The notes: a model not told the origin generated them from the letters alone. 49,494 nt of DNA from Nocardiopsis endophytica (GCF_027706725.1 NZ_JAQFWQ010000046.1:1-49494), one strand, 5' to 3'; shown: positions 17,403 through 26,993, numbered from the stretch's first letter. Made by a program: numbers and translations.

Positions 17403-18737
17403 TCACCCCTGCGCGAGAGGGCCGATGTCCTCGGGGAGCGGCCGGTCGACCTCGGCCGGTTCGATGTCGCCCTCGGCGTTGTCGGTCACCGCCGGATCGC
17501 GCACGATCTCCAGCCCGCCGTCCTCGTAGCGGGTGATGAAGCCCCCGGCGAACCCGCCGCGGTCCTCGGCGGTGGAGGAGAAGGGCACCAGGCCGGGCCC
17601 CGCCCCGTCCATCGACTCCAGGGCCTCGATGAGCGATGCGCGGGTGGGGTCCTCCCCCGCCGCCTCCAGCGCCTGCACGAACATGACCGCCTGCACCATG
17701 CCGTAGACGGTGGTGTTGCTGATCGGGGCGTCCCCGCCGTACTCGTCGTAGACCCCGCGGAGGAAGTCGACCCACGGGTCGTCACCGTCCAGTTCGACCG
17801 GAGGGAGGTAGCCCAGCGTCATCAGCCCGTCCAGGAAGTCGTCGGGTTCGCCGCCGGAGCCGGACTCCTCGGTGAAGGACGACAGCAGCCCGCGCAGGGT
17901 GACCGTGTCGCCGCCGATGCTGCTGGTGATGAACTGCGGGTCGTAGCCGGTGCGGGCCGACTCCAGAAGCGCCAGCGCCACGTAGTTGGGGATGCAGGCG
18001 CAGACCACCACCTCGGCCCCCTCCCGCTCCAGCCCGGCGATCTGGGCGGACAGGTCCTCGGCGCCGGACTCGTAGTGCTCCACGGCCACGGACTGGTCGG
18101 ACAGGTACATGTCCAGGCCCCGCTGGGAGTCCACGCCCACGTCGTCGTTCTGCAGCAGGTAGCCGACCTCGGCGTCCCCGAACTCCTCGGAGACGTACTC
18201 GCCGAGGATCTTCGACTCCTTGGTGTAGTCGACCTGGTAGCCGTAGGTCAGCGGGTACTTCTCGGGGTCGTTCCACATCAGCGCCCCGGAGGAGGGGAAC
18301 AGGTCGGGCACGCCCTCGGTGTTGAGGAAGTCGACGACCTTGGAGTGGGTGGGGGTGCCGAGCCCGCCCACCATGGCGAAGATCTCGTCGTCGTGCACCA
18401 GGCCCCGGGTGACCTCGACGGTGCGGGTCGGGTCGTAGGCGTCGTCCTCGGCGATGTACTCGATGGTGCGCCCGTGCACCCCGCCGTTGGCGTTGACGAA
18501 GTCGTACACCGCCTGGGCGCCGACGGAGATCTGGCTGTACCCCGGGGCGGCGGGCCCGGTCAGGGGCATGTGCGCGCCGATGGTGACGGTGTCGTCGGTC
18601 ACCCCGGTGGAGACGTCGAGGTCGGCCGCCTCCTGGTCGCCGGTCTGCCCGGCGCCGGTGCACCCGGCCGCCAGCAGGGCCAGGGCCAGGGCGGCGGCCG
18701 CCAGGGGCCGTGCCGCGCGTGTCGGATCGGTTCTCAT
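17403..18737 (-). CDS. Branched-chain amino acid-type ABC substrate-binding lipoprotein
   Basis: The 444-residue protein has a lipoprotein signal peptide with lipobox LAAGC at about residues 22-26 and a periplasmic-binding-protein type 1 fold ([54 protein letters not shown]). It is the last gene of a five-gene Liv operon and overlaps livM by the four bases ATGA. The family binds branched-chain amino acids, amides, urea or aromatic compounds. The actual ligand is not readable from sequence. Confidence 0.93.
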   Translation of the reverse strand: MRTDPTRAARPLAAAALALALLAAGCTGAGQTGDQEAADLDVSTGVTDDTVTIGAHMPLTGPAAPGYSQISVGAQAVYDFVNANGGVHGRTIEYIAEDDAYDPTRTVEVTRGLVHDDEIFAMVGGLGTPTHSKVVDFLNTEGVPDLFPSSGALMWNDPEKYPLTYGYQVDYTKESKILGEYVSEEFGDAEVGYLLQNDDVGVDSQRGLDMYLSDQSVAVEHYESGAEDLSAQIAGLEREGAEVVVCACIPNYVALALLESARTGYDPQFITSSIGGDTVTLRGLLSSFTEESGSGGEPDDFLDGLMTLGYLPPVELDGDDPWVDFLRGVYDEYGGDAPISNTTVYGMVQAVMFVQALEAAGEDPTRASLIEALESMDGAGPGLVPFSSTAEDRGGFAGGFITRYEDGGLEIVRDPAVTDNAEGDIEPAEVDRPLPEDIGPLAQG

Positions 18738-19753
18738 CGTGCTTCTCCCGTCTGAAGGGGGGTGCGGAAGCGGCGGCCGAGGGCGGCCAGGGCGCCGTGC
18801 ACGCCGCGCGGCCAGGCCAGGACGACCGTGATCAGGACGGCGCCGAAGAACACCACGGGCAGGTTGTTGCGCACGTCGGTGTCCAGGTGCAGGGCGTGGG
18901 CGAGCTCGGTCCCGGCGACCTCCACGTAGACGATGGCCAGCGCCGCCCAGAAGGCGCCCCACAGGCTGCCCAGGCCGCCCAGGACGAGCGCGGCGAGCAG
19001 CACCAGGGACAGCGTCAGCGCGTAGGTGGACGGGGTGGCGGTGCCGAGCACGTAGGCCTGGCAGGCCCCGGCCAGGGAGCCCGCGCCGGCGCTGATCACG
19101 AACGCGGTGACCCGCGCGCGGCCGACGGGGATGCCCGACAGCGCCGCGGCGGTGGGGTCGTCGCGCAGCGCGCGCAGGTGGCGGCCGAGGCGCCCGCGGG
19201 TCGCCGTGGCCAGCACCACCAGCCCGAGGAGCGCGGCCGTCCAGACCACCAGCGCCCGCCACTGGGTGTCGTCGACCAGGCCGGACAGGGCCGGGGGCGC
19301 GCCGATGGCCGTGAACGCCAGGCCGTTGGCGCCGCCCAGCAGGTCCGGGAAGCGCAGGGCGACGGCGGGCAGGCCCACCGCCAGCATCAGCGTCGCGCCC
19401 GCCAGGTAGGGGCCGTGCAGGCGGGCGGTCGCCGCGCCGACGGCCAGGCCGGCCAGGCACCCGGCGGCGCAGGCGGCGGCCATGCCGGCCGCCAGGGGGA
19501 CGGCGGGCAGGTTCACCACCAGCAGGGCCATGGTGTAGGCCCCGACGAACATGAAGGCGCCGTGGCCCAGCGACACCTGGCCGCTGGTGCCCACGAGGAG
19601 CTGCAGCCCGGCGACGGCGAGCAGGTGCAGTCCCACGTCGGCGACGCGCAGGTCGGTGACGGGGCCGGTGGCCGCGGTCAGGAGGGCCACGGCGGCCAGG
19701 GCCGCGAGCGCCCACAGGCCGTGGCGCAGGAGCGGGTGGGTGGACGGGGCCAT
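18734..19753 (-). CDS. livM: Branched-chain amino acid ABC permease LivM
   Basis: This 339-residue inner-membrane permease has eight or more hydrophobic segments. The family signature is LQLLVGTSGQVSLGHGAFMFVGAYTMALL, and RHLRALRDDPTAAALSGI contacts the ATPases. The LGGLGSLWGAFWAA and PRGVHG endings are typical of LivM. It is sandwiched between LivH and the binding protein with minimal spacing, so it is one subunit of the same transporter. Confidence 0.94.
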   Translation of the reverse strand: MAPSTHPLLRHGLWALAALAAVALLTAATGPVTDLRVADVGLHLLAVAGLQLLVGTSGQVSLGHGAFMFVGAYTMALLVVNLPAVPLAAGMAAACAAGCLAGLAVGAATARLHGPYLAGATLMLAVGLPAVALRFPDLLGGANGLAFTAIGAPPALSGLVDDTQWRALVVWTAALLGLVVLATATRGRLGRHLRALRDDPTAAALSGIPVGRARVTAFVISAGAGSLAGACQAYVLGTATPSTYALTLSLVLLAALVLGGLGSLWGAFWAALAIVYVEVAGTELAHALHLDTDVRNNLPVVFFGAVLITVVLAWPRGVHGALAALGRRFRTPLQTGEAR

Positions 19754-19755
19754 GG

Positions 19756-20607
19756 TCAGACCTTTCGGGCGGCGGCCCGGGAGAACAGGCCGTCCGGTTT
19801 GAGGGCGAGCACGGTCAGCAGCACCACCAGGGCGGCGAGCGCGGTCAGTTCGGGGCCCACATAGCCGGTGACGTAGGACAGCAGCACGCCGACGGCCAGG
19901 CCCCCGGCCACGGCGCCGAAGGGGTTCTCCAGGCCGCCCGCGACGGCGGCGGCGATGGCGAACACGAAGACCGCGTCGAAGGCGTTGGGGGTGAGGAACG
20001 GCGGCGCGGCGAGCATCCCGGCCAGCGCGCCGATGGCCGAGGCCAGTGCCCAGGCGCCGGCCAGCACCGCGCCCACCCGCACCCCGGACAGGCGCGCGGC
20101 CTCGGGCCGGATGGCGGCGGCGCGCATGCGCAGCCCGGCGGGGGTGAAGCGGTACAGGGCGAACAGGGCGAGGGCCACGAGCAGGACCGAGGCCAGGGCG
20201 AAGGCGTCGGCCGGGGAGAAGCGGCCGCGGTAGTCCAGCGGGTAGGCGAAGGACAGCGGCTCGTTGCCCCACACCATGCCCACGGCGCCCTGCAGGACCA
20301 TCAGCAGGCCGAGGGTGGCGATGATGGGGCTGAGCGGGGAGGCGTTGCGCAGCGGGCGGATGAGCAGCCGTTCGGTGCCCGCGCCCAGCAGGCCGCCGGC
20401 CGCGAGCGCCGCGGCGAAGCCCGCCCAGTAGGAGCCGGTGGCGGCGGTGACGGCGTAGGCCAGGTAGGCCGAGACCAGCGCGAAGGCGGGCTGGGCGAAG
20501 TTGAGCACCCGGGTGGCCTGGTAGATCAGCACCAGGGACAGGGCCAGGGCGGCGTAGACGGCGCCGGAGGCCAGCCCGTTCAGGGTGAGGTCGGCGAAGT
20601 GCTGCAT
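19756..20607 (-). CDS. livH: Branched-chain amino acid ABC permease LivH
   Basis: The 283-residue permease opens with the LivH hallmark LNGLASGAVYAALALSLVLIYQATRVLNFAQPAFALVSAYLAY and contains RAAAIRPEAARLSGVRV (ATPase-contact loop) and GGLENPFGAVAGGLAVGV. It pairs with LivM to form the membrane channel. ATG at 20607 has GGGAG upstream. A GTG at 20622 overlapping the livF stop is an alternative. Confidence 0.94.
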   Translation of the reverse strand: MQHFADLTLNGLASGAVYAALALSLVLIYQATRVLNFAQPAFALVSAYLAYAVTAATGSYWAGFAAALAAGGLLGAGTERLLIRPLRNASPLSPIIATLGLLMVLQGAVGMVWGNEPLSFAYPLDYRGRFSPADAFALASVLLVALALFALYRFTPAGLRMRAAAIRPEAARLSGVRVGAVLAGAWALASAIGALAGMLAAPPFLTPNAFDAVFVFAIAAAVAGGLENPFGAVAGGLAVGVLLSYVTGYVGPELTALAALVVLLTVLALKPDGLFSRAAARKV

Positions 20608-20618
20608 GGTCGGCTCCC

Positions 20619-21341
20619 TCACAGACCGAGGTAGGCGGCGCGGACGCGGGGGTCGCCGAGCAGGTCGGCCGATGGGCCCTCGGCGGCGACGGCGCCCTGG
20701 TCCAGGACGTGGGCGCGGTCGGCGGCGCGCAGCGCGGTGCGGGCGTTCTGCTCGACGAGGACGACCGTCAGGCCGGTGCGGGACCGCAGGTCCTGGAGCA
20801 GGTGCATGATGCGGCGGGTGATCAGCGGCGCCAGGCCGAGCGAGGGCTCGTCCAGGAGGACGACGCGCGGCCCGGCCATCAGCGCCCTGCCGATGGCGAG
20901 CATCTGGCGCTCGCCCCCGGAGAGGGAGGAGGCCGAGCGGGTGCGGCGCTCGCGCAGGGGCGCGAAGAGGTCGTAGACCTCGCCGAGCGCGGCGGCACGG
21001 GCGGCCCGGCCCCGGCGGACCAGGCCGCCCAGGCGCAGGTTCTCCTCCACGGTGAGCTCGGTGAGCACGCCGCCGCCCTCGGGCACGTGCAGCAGGCCGC
21101 GGCGGACCAGCTCCTCGGCGGGGGCGCCGGTGACGTCCTCGCCGAAGAGCAGGACGCGGCCGGAGCGGGGCGGGTGGAGTCCGGAGGCGGCGCGCAGGAA
21201 GGTGGTCTTCCCGGCGCCGTTGGCGCCCAGGACGGCGTGCAGGGCGCCGGGGGCGACCTCCAGGTCGACGGCGTCGAGGGCGCGGACGGCGCCGTAGTGG
21301 ACGGTGAGGCCCTCGGTGCGCAGGGCGGGGTCAGCGGCCAT
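20619..21341 (-). CDS. livF: Branched-chain amino acid ABC ATPase LivF
   Basis: The 240-residue ABC ATPase has Walker A GANGAGKTT, signature LSGGERQ, Walker B VVLLDEPSLGLAP and switch loop VLVEQN. The RGLLHVPEGGGVL Q-loop region resembles the LivF pattern. It overlaps the 3' end of livG by 11 bases, implying coupled translation. Confidence 0.95.
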   Translation of the reverse strand: MAADPALRTEGLTVHYGAVRALDAVDLEVAPGALHAVLGANGAGKTTFLRAASGLHPPRSGRVLLFGEDVTGAPAEELVRRGLLHVPEGGGVLTELTVEENLRLGGLVRRGRAARAAALGEVYDLFAPLRERRTRSASSLSGGERQMLAIGRALMAGPRVVLLDEPSLGLAPLITRRIMHLLQDLRSRTGLTVVLVEQNARTALRAADRAHVLDQGAVAAEGPSADLLGDPRVRAAYLGL

Positions 21342-22149
21342 CGTGGGCCTCCCCGGGGCCGCCGGGGGCGAGCAGGTCGCCGTCGTCCTCGGGCGGCCCC
21401 AGGTAGGCGCGCTCGACGGCGGGGTCGGCGCGCACCTCGTCCGGTGTCCCGTCGGCGATCACCCGGCCGAAGTCGAGCACCACGACGCGGTCGCACACCC
21501 GCATGACCAGGTCCATGTGGTGCTCGACCAGGAGCACCGACCCGTGGGCGCGCATCATCCGCACCCGCTCGGCCAGCTCGGAGACCTCGTCGGCGGCCAG
21601 TCCGGAGGCGGGCTCGTCGAGCAGCAGCAGCTCCGGGAAGCAGACGCAGGCGCGGGCCAGGGCCACGCGCTTCTGCACGCCGTAGGGCAGGGTGCCGGGC
21701 AGGGCGTGGGCGGCGTCGGCGACGCCGAACTCGTGGAGGGCGGCCTCGGCCCGCCCGCGCACCCGGCGCTCGTCGCGCGGGGCGCGGCCCAGGCCGGTGA
21801 GCATGCCGGGCAGGCCGCCGGTGGCCAGCGGGTCGGCGCCCACCATCACGTTCTCCAGCACGGTCATCCCGGGGAACAGGCCCAGACCCTGCAGCATGCG
21901 GGAGATGCCCAGGCGCGGCAGGTGGTGGGGGCGGTGGCGGCGGAGCGGGCGGCCGTGCCGCCGCAGGGTGCCCTCGCGGGGGCGGACGACGCCGCTGACC
22001 GCGTTGAACACGGTGGTCTTGCCGGCGCCGTTGGGGCCGATCAGCCCGACGACGCTGCGGTGGGGCACGTCGAAGGTGACGCGGTCGAGTGCGGTGAGGC
22101 CGCCGAAGGCGACGGTGAGGTGCTCGACCGACAGGACTGGGCCGTCCAT
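21331..22149 (-). CDS. livG: Branched-chain amino acid ABC ATPase LivG
   Basis: The 272-residue ATPase has Walker A GPNGAGKTT, signature LPYGVQKR (in place of the common LSYGQQR), Walker B LLLLDEPASGLAADE and switch loop LLVEHHM, plus the LivG-specific GISRMLQGLGLFPGMTVLENV. It is the first gene of the operon; the control region with a perfect palindrome lies 49-68 bases upstream of its start. Confidence 0.95.
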   Translation of the reverse strand: MDGPVLSVEHLTVAFGGLTALDRVTFDVPHRSVVGLIGPNGAGKTTVFNAVSGVVRPREGTLRRHGRPLRRHRPHHLPRLGISRMLQGLGLFPGMTVLENVMVGADPLATGGLPGMLTGLGRAPRDERRVRGRAEAALHEFGVADAAHALPGTLPYGVQKRVALARACVCFPELLLLDEPASGLAADEVSELAERVRMMRAHGSVLLVEHHMDLVMRVCDRVVVLDFGRVIADGTPDEVRADPAVERAYLGPPEDDGDLLAPGGPGEAHDGR

Positions 22150-22197
22150 GGGCTCCTCTCGGGTCGCGGCGCGCGGCGCCGGGGGAGTCCGCGACAC

Positions 22198-22217
22198 GAC
22201 CGACCATCCGGTCGGTC
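22198..22217. promoter_or_regulatory. Perfect palindromic operator upstream of the liv operon
   Basis: GACCGACC-ATCC-GGTCGGTC is a perfect dyad 49-68 bases before the livG start. Its form resembles TetR-family operators. No TetR gene is in the window, so the regulator would act from elsewhere. A role in repressing the liv operon is inference. Confidence 0.6.
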
Positions 22218-22339
22218 GGGGATCCGCGAGACCCCCGCCCACCGGCGCCGACGCCGTCGCGGCTGCCTCGAACGCTAGTCGCGGCGGCGGTGGGCCCGGA
22301 AGGTCCGCGGGCGCAGACCGGTGGTTTCCCTGACCCCCG

Positions 22340-23509
22340 TCACGCGTGCGCGGAGACCACGACCCCGTCGGAGTAGTCGCCCTTGTGCCACCCCTTGTCG
22401 GCGCGGACCTGGAAGGTGTACTCGGAGCCGGGTTCGACGTCCTCCAGGGCCCAGGTGCGCACGTGGGCGGGGAGCGGCCGGGCGCGCGACCAGACCTGGT
22501 CCGCGCCTTCAGGTCCCCCTTCCCCGCGCTGCTTCCAGCGCACGCGGTAGGTGGTCGCTCCCGGGACGGGATCCCAGGTCACGACGGCGCCCTGGCCGGG
22601 GACGAGTTCGGCGGCCGGCTCGGGGGCCGCCTGCGGCCCGAACTCGGTCTCGGGGAGCGGGCGGGGGTAGGCCGCGCCGTAGCCGAACTCGGTGTGCAGG
22701 GCGTCGGCGAAGGCGGCCGCGATCTTGAGCTCGCCCCGGGCGTTGGGGTGGGTGCCGTCGTAGGTGTCGCGGTCGGGGACGTAGGACTCGGCGTCGGCGA
22801 TGTCGAGGTGGACGACGCGGGCGCCGGCGCGGGACTCCTCTTCGGCGATGGCGTCCAGGCCGGAGTTGTAGGCGCCGGCCTTGGCGGAGAAGGAGGGGTC
22901 GTCCACTCCGCGCTGGGTGGGGAGGACGCCGGACAGGACCACCTGGGGCGGGTCGTCGCCCTTGCGCGCCTCGTCCAGGAGGCCCCGGACCCGCTCGTGC
23001 ATGCGGTCGGGCCCAGCACCCAGCCAGCCGAGGTCGTTGATGCCGAGGAGGACGAGGAGGACGTCGGGGTCGTACTCGGCGACGGTGCCGCCGATCTCCC
23101 GGGAGGCGTCGTCGAGGGTGCGGCCCCACATGGCGTCGTGGGCGGTGTCGAAGCCGGGGTCGGCGTAGCCGTCGTGCTCGTCCTCGCCCTCGGTGGCGCG
23201 GTTCTCGACCCCGTCGCGCGGGCCGACGAACTCCAGGCCGGGGTCGGTGTCGGAGAGGTGGTTCCAGAGCCGGTAGCGCCAGGTGAGGTCGCCGGTCCCG
23301 CCATGGGTGAGGGAGTCCCCGACCGCCATGACCCGGACCCCGCGCCCGCCGTCCCCGAGCGGAGCGGCGCCCCCGGGGCCGGAGGCCCCGCCCCCGTCCT
23401 GCGCCCCGTCGCTCCCGCACCCGGCCACGAGGACGACGGCGAGCACGGCGGAGAGCACAGCGGCCGGGACGGCGGACACCCGGCCGCGGAGGCGGTTCGG
23501 AACCGGCAT
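22340..23509 (-). CDS. SGNH/GDSL-family hydrolase lipoprotein with fibronectin type III domain
   Basis: The 389-residue exported protein has a signal peptide ending at lipobox VAGC (about residue 30), then a Gly-rich linker. The SGNH blocks are VMAVGDSLTHGG (Ser nucleophile), a G block, LLGINDLGW (Asn) and GTHPNARGELKIA (Asp/His dyad as DGTHPN). The C-terminal ~95 residues (AVVTWDPVPGATTYRVRWKQ... SEYTFQVRADKGWHKGDYSD) form a fibronectin type III-like fold, typical of secreted polysaccharide or ester hydrolases. The substrate is unknown. ATG at 23509 is chosen over upstream frames that lack a signal peptide. Confidence 0.88.
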   Translation of the reverse strand: MPVPNRLRGRVSAVPAAVLSAVLAVVLVAGCGSDGAQDGGGASGPGGAAPLGDGGRGVRVMAVGDSLTHGGTGDLTWRYRLWNHLSDTDPGLEFVGPRDGVENRATEGEDEHDGYADPGFDTAHDAMWGRTLDDASREIGGTVAEYDPDVLLVLLGINDLGWLGAGPDRMHERVRGLLDEARKGDDPPQVVLSGVLPTQRGVDDPSFSAKAGAYNSGLDAIAEEESRAGARVVHLDIADAESYVPDRDTYDGTHPNARGELKIAAAFADALHTEFGYGAAYPRPLPETEFGPQAAPEPAAELVPGQGAVVTWDPVPGATTYRVRWKQRGEGGPEGADQVWSRARPLPAHVRTWALEDVEPGSEYTFQVRADKGWHKGDYSDGVVVSAHA

Positions 23510-23676
23510 CGGGAGACCTCTCAACGCGGGACCAAGCGACTGACCTAGGCGAACACCGAGGAATGCCGCATACAGGACTACCCGCCAAAGATCACGCGCA
23601 GGCCACTGCCCGGACGCACGGCCAGGGCGATATGTGAGGCATGTCACTCGGGCTGTGCGTTTCCGGCGCACCAGTG

Positions 23677-23721
23677 GGAAAATTACCTTCTGAGGATTGA
23701 AGGGCGAGGAAGGAAACCTTC
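23677..23721 (+). promoter_or_regulatory. Paired regulator boxes upstream of murQ
   Basis: Two similar 14-base partial palindromes, GGAAAATTACCTTC (23677-23690) and GGAAGGAAACCTTC (23708-23721), start 31 bases apart, about three helical turns. They lie 19-63 bases before the murQ start. Their GGAA...CCTTC form resembles RpiR-type (MurR-like) operators, but no such regulator is encoded here. Confidence 0.5.
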
Positions 23722-23739
23722 ACCAGGAGGGGCGCACGC

Positions 23740-24690
23740 ATGGCCAGTACCGGGACCGACCACCAAGGGCTCGACCATCGGGGACTGCGGGACGAGCTCG
23801 CCGGGTTGGCGACCGAGGCGCGCCGGGACGACCTCGCCGACATCGACCGGATGGCCACGGCGGACATCCTGCGCACCATGAACGCCGAGGACGCCAAGGT
23901 CCCCGCCGCCGTCGCCGACGCCGTGCCCGCGCTCGCCGCCGCGGTGGACGCCGCCGCCGAGCGCATGCGCCGCGGCGGGCGGCTCATCTACGCCGGCGCG
24001 GGCACCGCAGGGCGCCTCGGGGTGCTCGACGCCTCCGAGTGCCCTCCCACCTTCGGCACCGACCCCGCGCAGGTCGTCGGGCTCATCGCGGGCGGTCCGG
24101 GAGCCATCGGAACCGCCGTGGAGGGCGCCGAGGACGATACCGCCGCGGCCGCCGCCGACATCACCGGCCTGGGCGTTGGGCCCAACGACACCGTCGTGGG
24201 CGTCTCGGCCTCCGGGCGCACCCCCTACGCCGTGCAGGCCGTGCGCACCGCCCGCGCGGCCGGGGCGCTGACCGTCGGCGTCTCCTGCAACCCCGGCTCC
24301 CCGCTGGGCGCCGCCGCCGAGCACCCCGTGGAGGTCGTCGTCGGCCCCGAGCTGATCGCCGGGTCCACCCGGCTCAAGGCCGGGACGGCGCAGAAGCTCG
24401 TGCTCAACATGCTCTCCACCGTCGTCATGATCCGCCTCGGCAAGACCTACGGGAACCTCATGGTGGACCTGCGCGCCACCAACGAGAAGCTGCGCGCCCG
24501 CTCCCTGGGCATCGTCGAGGCCGCCACCGGCGCCTCCCCCGAGGACGCCGAGGCCGCCCTCACCTCCACCGGCGGCGCGGTCAAGGAGGCCATCCTCGTC
24601 CTCGCCGCCGACGTCGACGCCGCGACCGCCGTCCGCCTGCTGCGCGACAGCGACGGGCGCCTGCGCGAGGCCATCGCCGCCGCCCCCTGA
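23740..24690 (+). CDS. murQ: N-acetylmuramic acid 6-phosphate etherase
   Basis: MurQ cleaves the lactyl ether of MurNAc-6-phosphate to give GlcNAc-6-phosphate in cell-wall recycling. The 316-residue protein carries the SIS-domain signatures RLIYAGAGTAGRLGVLDASECPPTFGTDP and TVVGVSASGRTPYAV, and TRLKAGTAQKLVLNMLSTVVMIRLGKTYGNLMVDL. The length is typical. It has an AGGAGGGG site. The PTS gene begins 35 bases after its stop, so uptake plus phosphorylation is directly coupled to this step. Confidence 0.96.
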   Translation: MASTGTDHQGLDHRGLRDELAGLATEARRDDLADIDRMATADILRTMNAEDAKVPAAVADAVPALAAAVDAAAERMRRGGRLIYAGAGTAGRLGVLDASECPPTFGTDPAQVVGLIAGGPGAIGTAVEGAEDDTAAAAADITGLGVGPNDTVVGVSASGRTPYAVQAVRTARAAGALTVGVSCNPGSPLGAAAEHPVEVVVGPELIAGSTRLKAGTAQKLVLNMLSTVVMIRLGKTYGNLMVDLRATNEKLRARSLGIVEAATGASPEDAEAALTSTGGAVKEAILVLAADVDAATAVRLLRDSDGRLREAIAAAP

Positions 24691-24724
24691 GGCCACGGCG
24701 CCCCCCGGTTGAAAGGAGCCCCCC

Positions 24725-26206
24725 ATGTCCGACCGGTCCGGCCCCGGCACCGCCCCGAGGCCCGAGGACACCGCCCGCGCGCTGCTCCCGCTCGTCGGCG
24801 GCGCCGCCAACGTCACCTCGGTGGCGAACTGCATCAGCCGCCTGCGGCTCGGCCTGGCCGACCGGTCGCGGGTCCGCGACGCCGACGTGCGCGCCCTGCC
24901 CGGCGTCCTCGGCGTCGTCGAGGACGACACCTACCAGGTGGTGGTCGGCCCCCAGGCGGTGAACGCCGTCGCCGCCGCCTTCGGGAGACTGGTGGAGGAG
25001 GAGAGAGCAGGCGACGGAGAGCAGGGCGGGACGGATACGGCCGAGGAGCTCGCGGAGCGGGGCGCGGCCATCCGGGCCGCCAACAAGCGCCGCAACGCCA
25101 CCCCCTTCAAGCTCTTCCTGCGCCGCATCGCCAACATCTTCGTCCCACTCATCCCCGCCCTCATCGCCTGCGGCATCATCGCCGGGGTCACCGGCCTGCT
25201 GCGCAACCTCGGCTGGCTGGAGGGCGCCGTCCCCGCGCTCACCGCGATCAGCTCCGGCTTCATGTCGCTGATCACCGTGTTCGTCGGAATGAACGCCGCC
25301 AAGGAGTTCGGCGGCACCCCCGTGCTGGGCGGCGCCGTCGCCGCCATCATCCCCTTCGCCGGGGTCGCCGACGTGCAGGTCTTCGGCACCGCCCTCTCCC
25401 CCGGCCAGGGCGGCGTGCTGGGCGCCCTCGGCGCGGCGGTGCTGTGCGCCTATGTGGAGCGCCGGGTGCGCCGCCACATGCCCGGCACCCTGGACGTGCT
25501 GCTCACCCCCACCATCGCGGTGCTGGTGGCGGGCCTGGCCACGGTCTTCGGGCTGATGCTGGCCGCCGGTGCCCTGTCCGAGGCGATCGGGGCGGGGGCC
25601 GATTGGCTGCTGGGGACCGCGGGAGCCTTCGCCGGGCTGGTGCTGGGCGGGCTCTTCCTGCCGCTGGTGATGCTCGGCCTGCACCAGGCCCTCATCCCCA
25701 TCCACACCACCCTCATCGACCTGGAGGGCTACACCACCCTGCTGCCGATCCTGTCCATGGCCGGTGCCGGGCAGGTGGGCGCGGCGCTGGCGGTCTACCG
25801 GCGCTTGAAGCACGACGCGGGCATCCGCGCCACCGTCCGCTCCGCCCTGCCCGCGGGCCTGCTGGGCGTGGGCGAGCCGCTCATCTACGGCGTGACGCTG
25901 CCGCTGGGCCGCCCGTTCATCACCGCCTGCGCGGGCGGCGCCGTCGGCGGCGCGTTCGTGGGGCTGATGGGCCAGCTGTGGGCGACCACCGGGTCGACCG
26001 CCATCGGCCCATCCGGGTGGGCGCTGTTCCCGCTGGTGCAGGGCAGCGCCGGGATCGGACCGGCCGTGGCGGTCTACGGCGGCGGGCTGCTGGTGGGCTA
26101 CGTCGCCGGGTTCGTGCTCACCGCGCTCTTCGGATTCCCGAAGGGGGCGGCGCTCCCGGCGGAGGCGGTCGAGGAGGCGGTCGCCCCCGGGTCTACTCCC
26201 GGGTGA
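24725..26206 (+). CDS. PTS EIIBC component, MurNAc-type
   Basis: The 493-residue membrane protein has an N-terminal EIIB domain (residues 1-90) with the phosphorylatable Cys in VANCISRLRLGL. A charged linker of about 45 residues follows, then an EIIC domain with about ten membrane segments. EIIC motifs include GTPVLGGAVAAIIPFAGV, GLHQALIPIHTTLIDLEGYTTLLPILSMAGAGQ and VGEPLIYGVTLPLGRPF. There is no EIIA domain, so phosphate must come from a separate EIIA(Glc)-like protein. The operon position after murQ points to MurNAc uptake (MurP-like); glucosides or GlcNAc cannot be ruled out. Confidence 0.92.
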   Translation: MSDRSGPGTAPRPEDTARALLPLVGGAANVTSVANCISRLRLGLADRSRVRDADVRALPGVLGVVEDDTYQVVVGPQAVNAVAAAFGRLVEEERAGDGEQGGTDTAEELAERGAAIRAANKRRNATPFKLFLRRIANIFVPLIPALIACGIIAGVTGLLRNLGWLEGAVPALTAISSGFMSLITVFVGMNAAKEFGGTPVLGGAVAAIIPFAGVADVQVFGTALSPGQGGVLGALGAAVLCAYVERRVRRHMPGTLDVLLTPTIAVLVAGLATVFGLMLAAGALSEAIGAGADWLLGTAGAFAGLVLGGLFLPLVMLGLHQALIPIHTTLIDLEGYTTLLPILSMAGAGQVGAALAVYRRLKHDAGIRATVRSALPAGLLGVGEPLIYGVTLPLGRPFITACAGGAVGGAFVGLMGQLWATTGSTAIGPSGWALFPLVQGSAGIGPAVAVYGGGLLVGYVAGFVLTALFGFPKGAALPAEAVEEAVAPGSTPG

Positions 26207-26993
26207 CCACGGGGTTGGACAGCTCGCCGACCCCCTCCACCGCGACGCTGACGCGCTGCCCGGGCTCGACCGGCCCGACCCCGGCCGGGGTGCCGGTCAG
26301 GATGATGTCCCCGGGCAGCAGGGTCATGAAGGAGCTGACGTAGGAGATCAGCTCGGGGATGGGGTGCATCAGGGCCGAGGTGCGCGCGTCCTGGCGCACC
26401 TCGCCGTCCACGGTGGTGGTGATGCGCAGGTCGGAGGCCTCCTCCACGGTCAGGCCGGTCTCCACCCACGGCCCGACCGGGCAGAAGGAGTCGAACCCCT
26501 TGGCCCGCGTCCACTGCTTGTCGGTGCGCTGCAGGTCGCGGGCGGTCACGTCGTTGGCGACGGTGTAGCCGAACACCATCTCCTTGGCGCGCTCCACCGG
26601 CACCTCTCGGCCCATCCGCCCGATGACCACGGCCAGCTCGCCCTCGTACTCCACCTGCGAGGAGGCCGCCGGGTAGAACACCGGGTCGCCCGGCCCGGTC
26701 ACCGCGGTGGAGGGCTTGAGGAAGACCACCGGCTCGGCCGTGGCCCCGCCGGTCACGTGCTTCATCTCCTCGACGTGGTCGGCGTAGTTCTTGCCGATGC
26801 ACACCACCTTGCTGGGCAGCACCGGCGACAGCAGCCGCACGTCCTCCAGCTTGGCGCGCTCCCCGGTCAGCTGGATGTTGCCGAGCAGGGGGTGCCCGCT
26901 GATGCGGGACACGAACTCCTGCCCGCTCTCGGCGTCGGTGTCGACCAGGCCGAACCCGACGTCGTCCCCGGAAGAGAATCTCGCGATGCGCAC
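26193..26993 (-). CDS. Fumarylacetoacetate hydrolase family protein
   Basis: The 266-residue enzyme has the FAH core KVVCIGKNYADHVEEM, the metal ligands in VEYEGELAVVIG, FGYTVANDVTARDLQ, and GDIILTGTPAGVGPVEPGQ near the end. Family members include acylpyruvases, 2-hydroxyhepta-2,4-diene isomerases and oxaloacetate decarboxylases; I cannot choose between them. Start GTG at 26993. Its 3' end overlaps the convergent PTS gene by 14 bases. Confidence 0.9.
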   Translation of the reverse strand: MRIARFSSGDDVGFGLVDTDAESGQEFVSRISGHPLLGNIQLTGERAKLEDVRLLSPVLPSKVVCIGKNYADHVEEMKHVTGGATAEPVVFLKPSTAVTGPGDPVFYPAASSQVEYEGELAVVIGRMGREVPVERAKEMVFGYTVANDVTARDLQRTDKQWTRAKGFDSFCPVGPWVETGLTVEEASDLRITTTVDGEVRQDARTSALMHPIPELISYVSSFMTLLPGDIILTGTPAGVGPVEPGQRVSVAVEGVGELSNPVVTRE

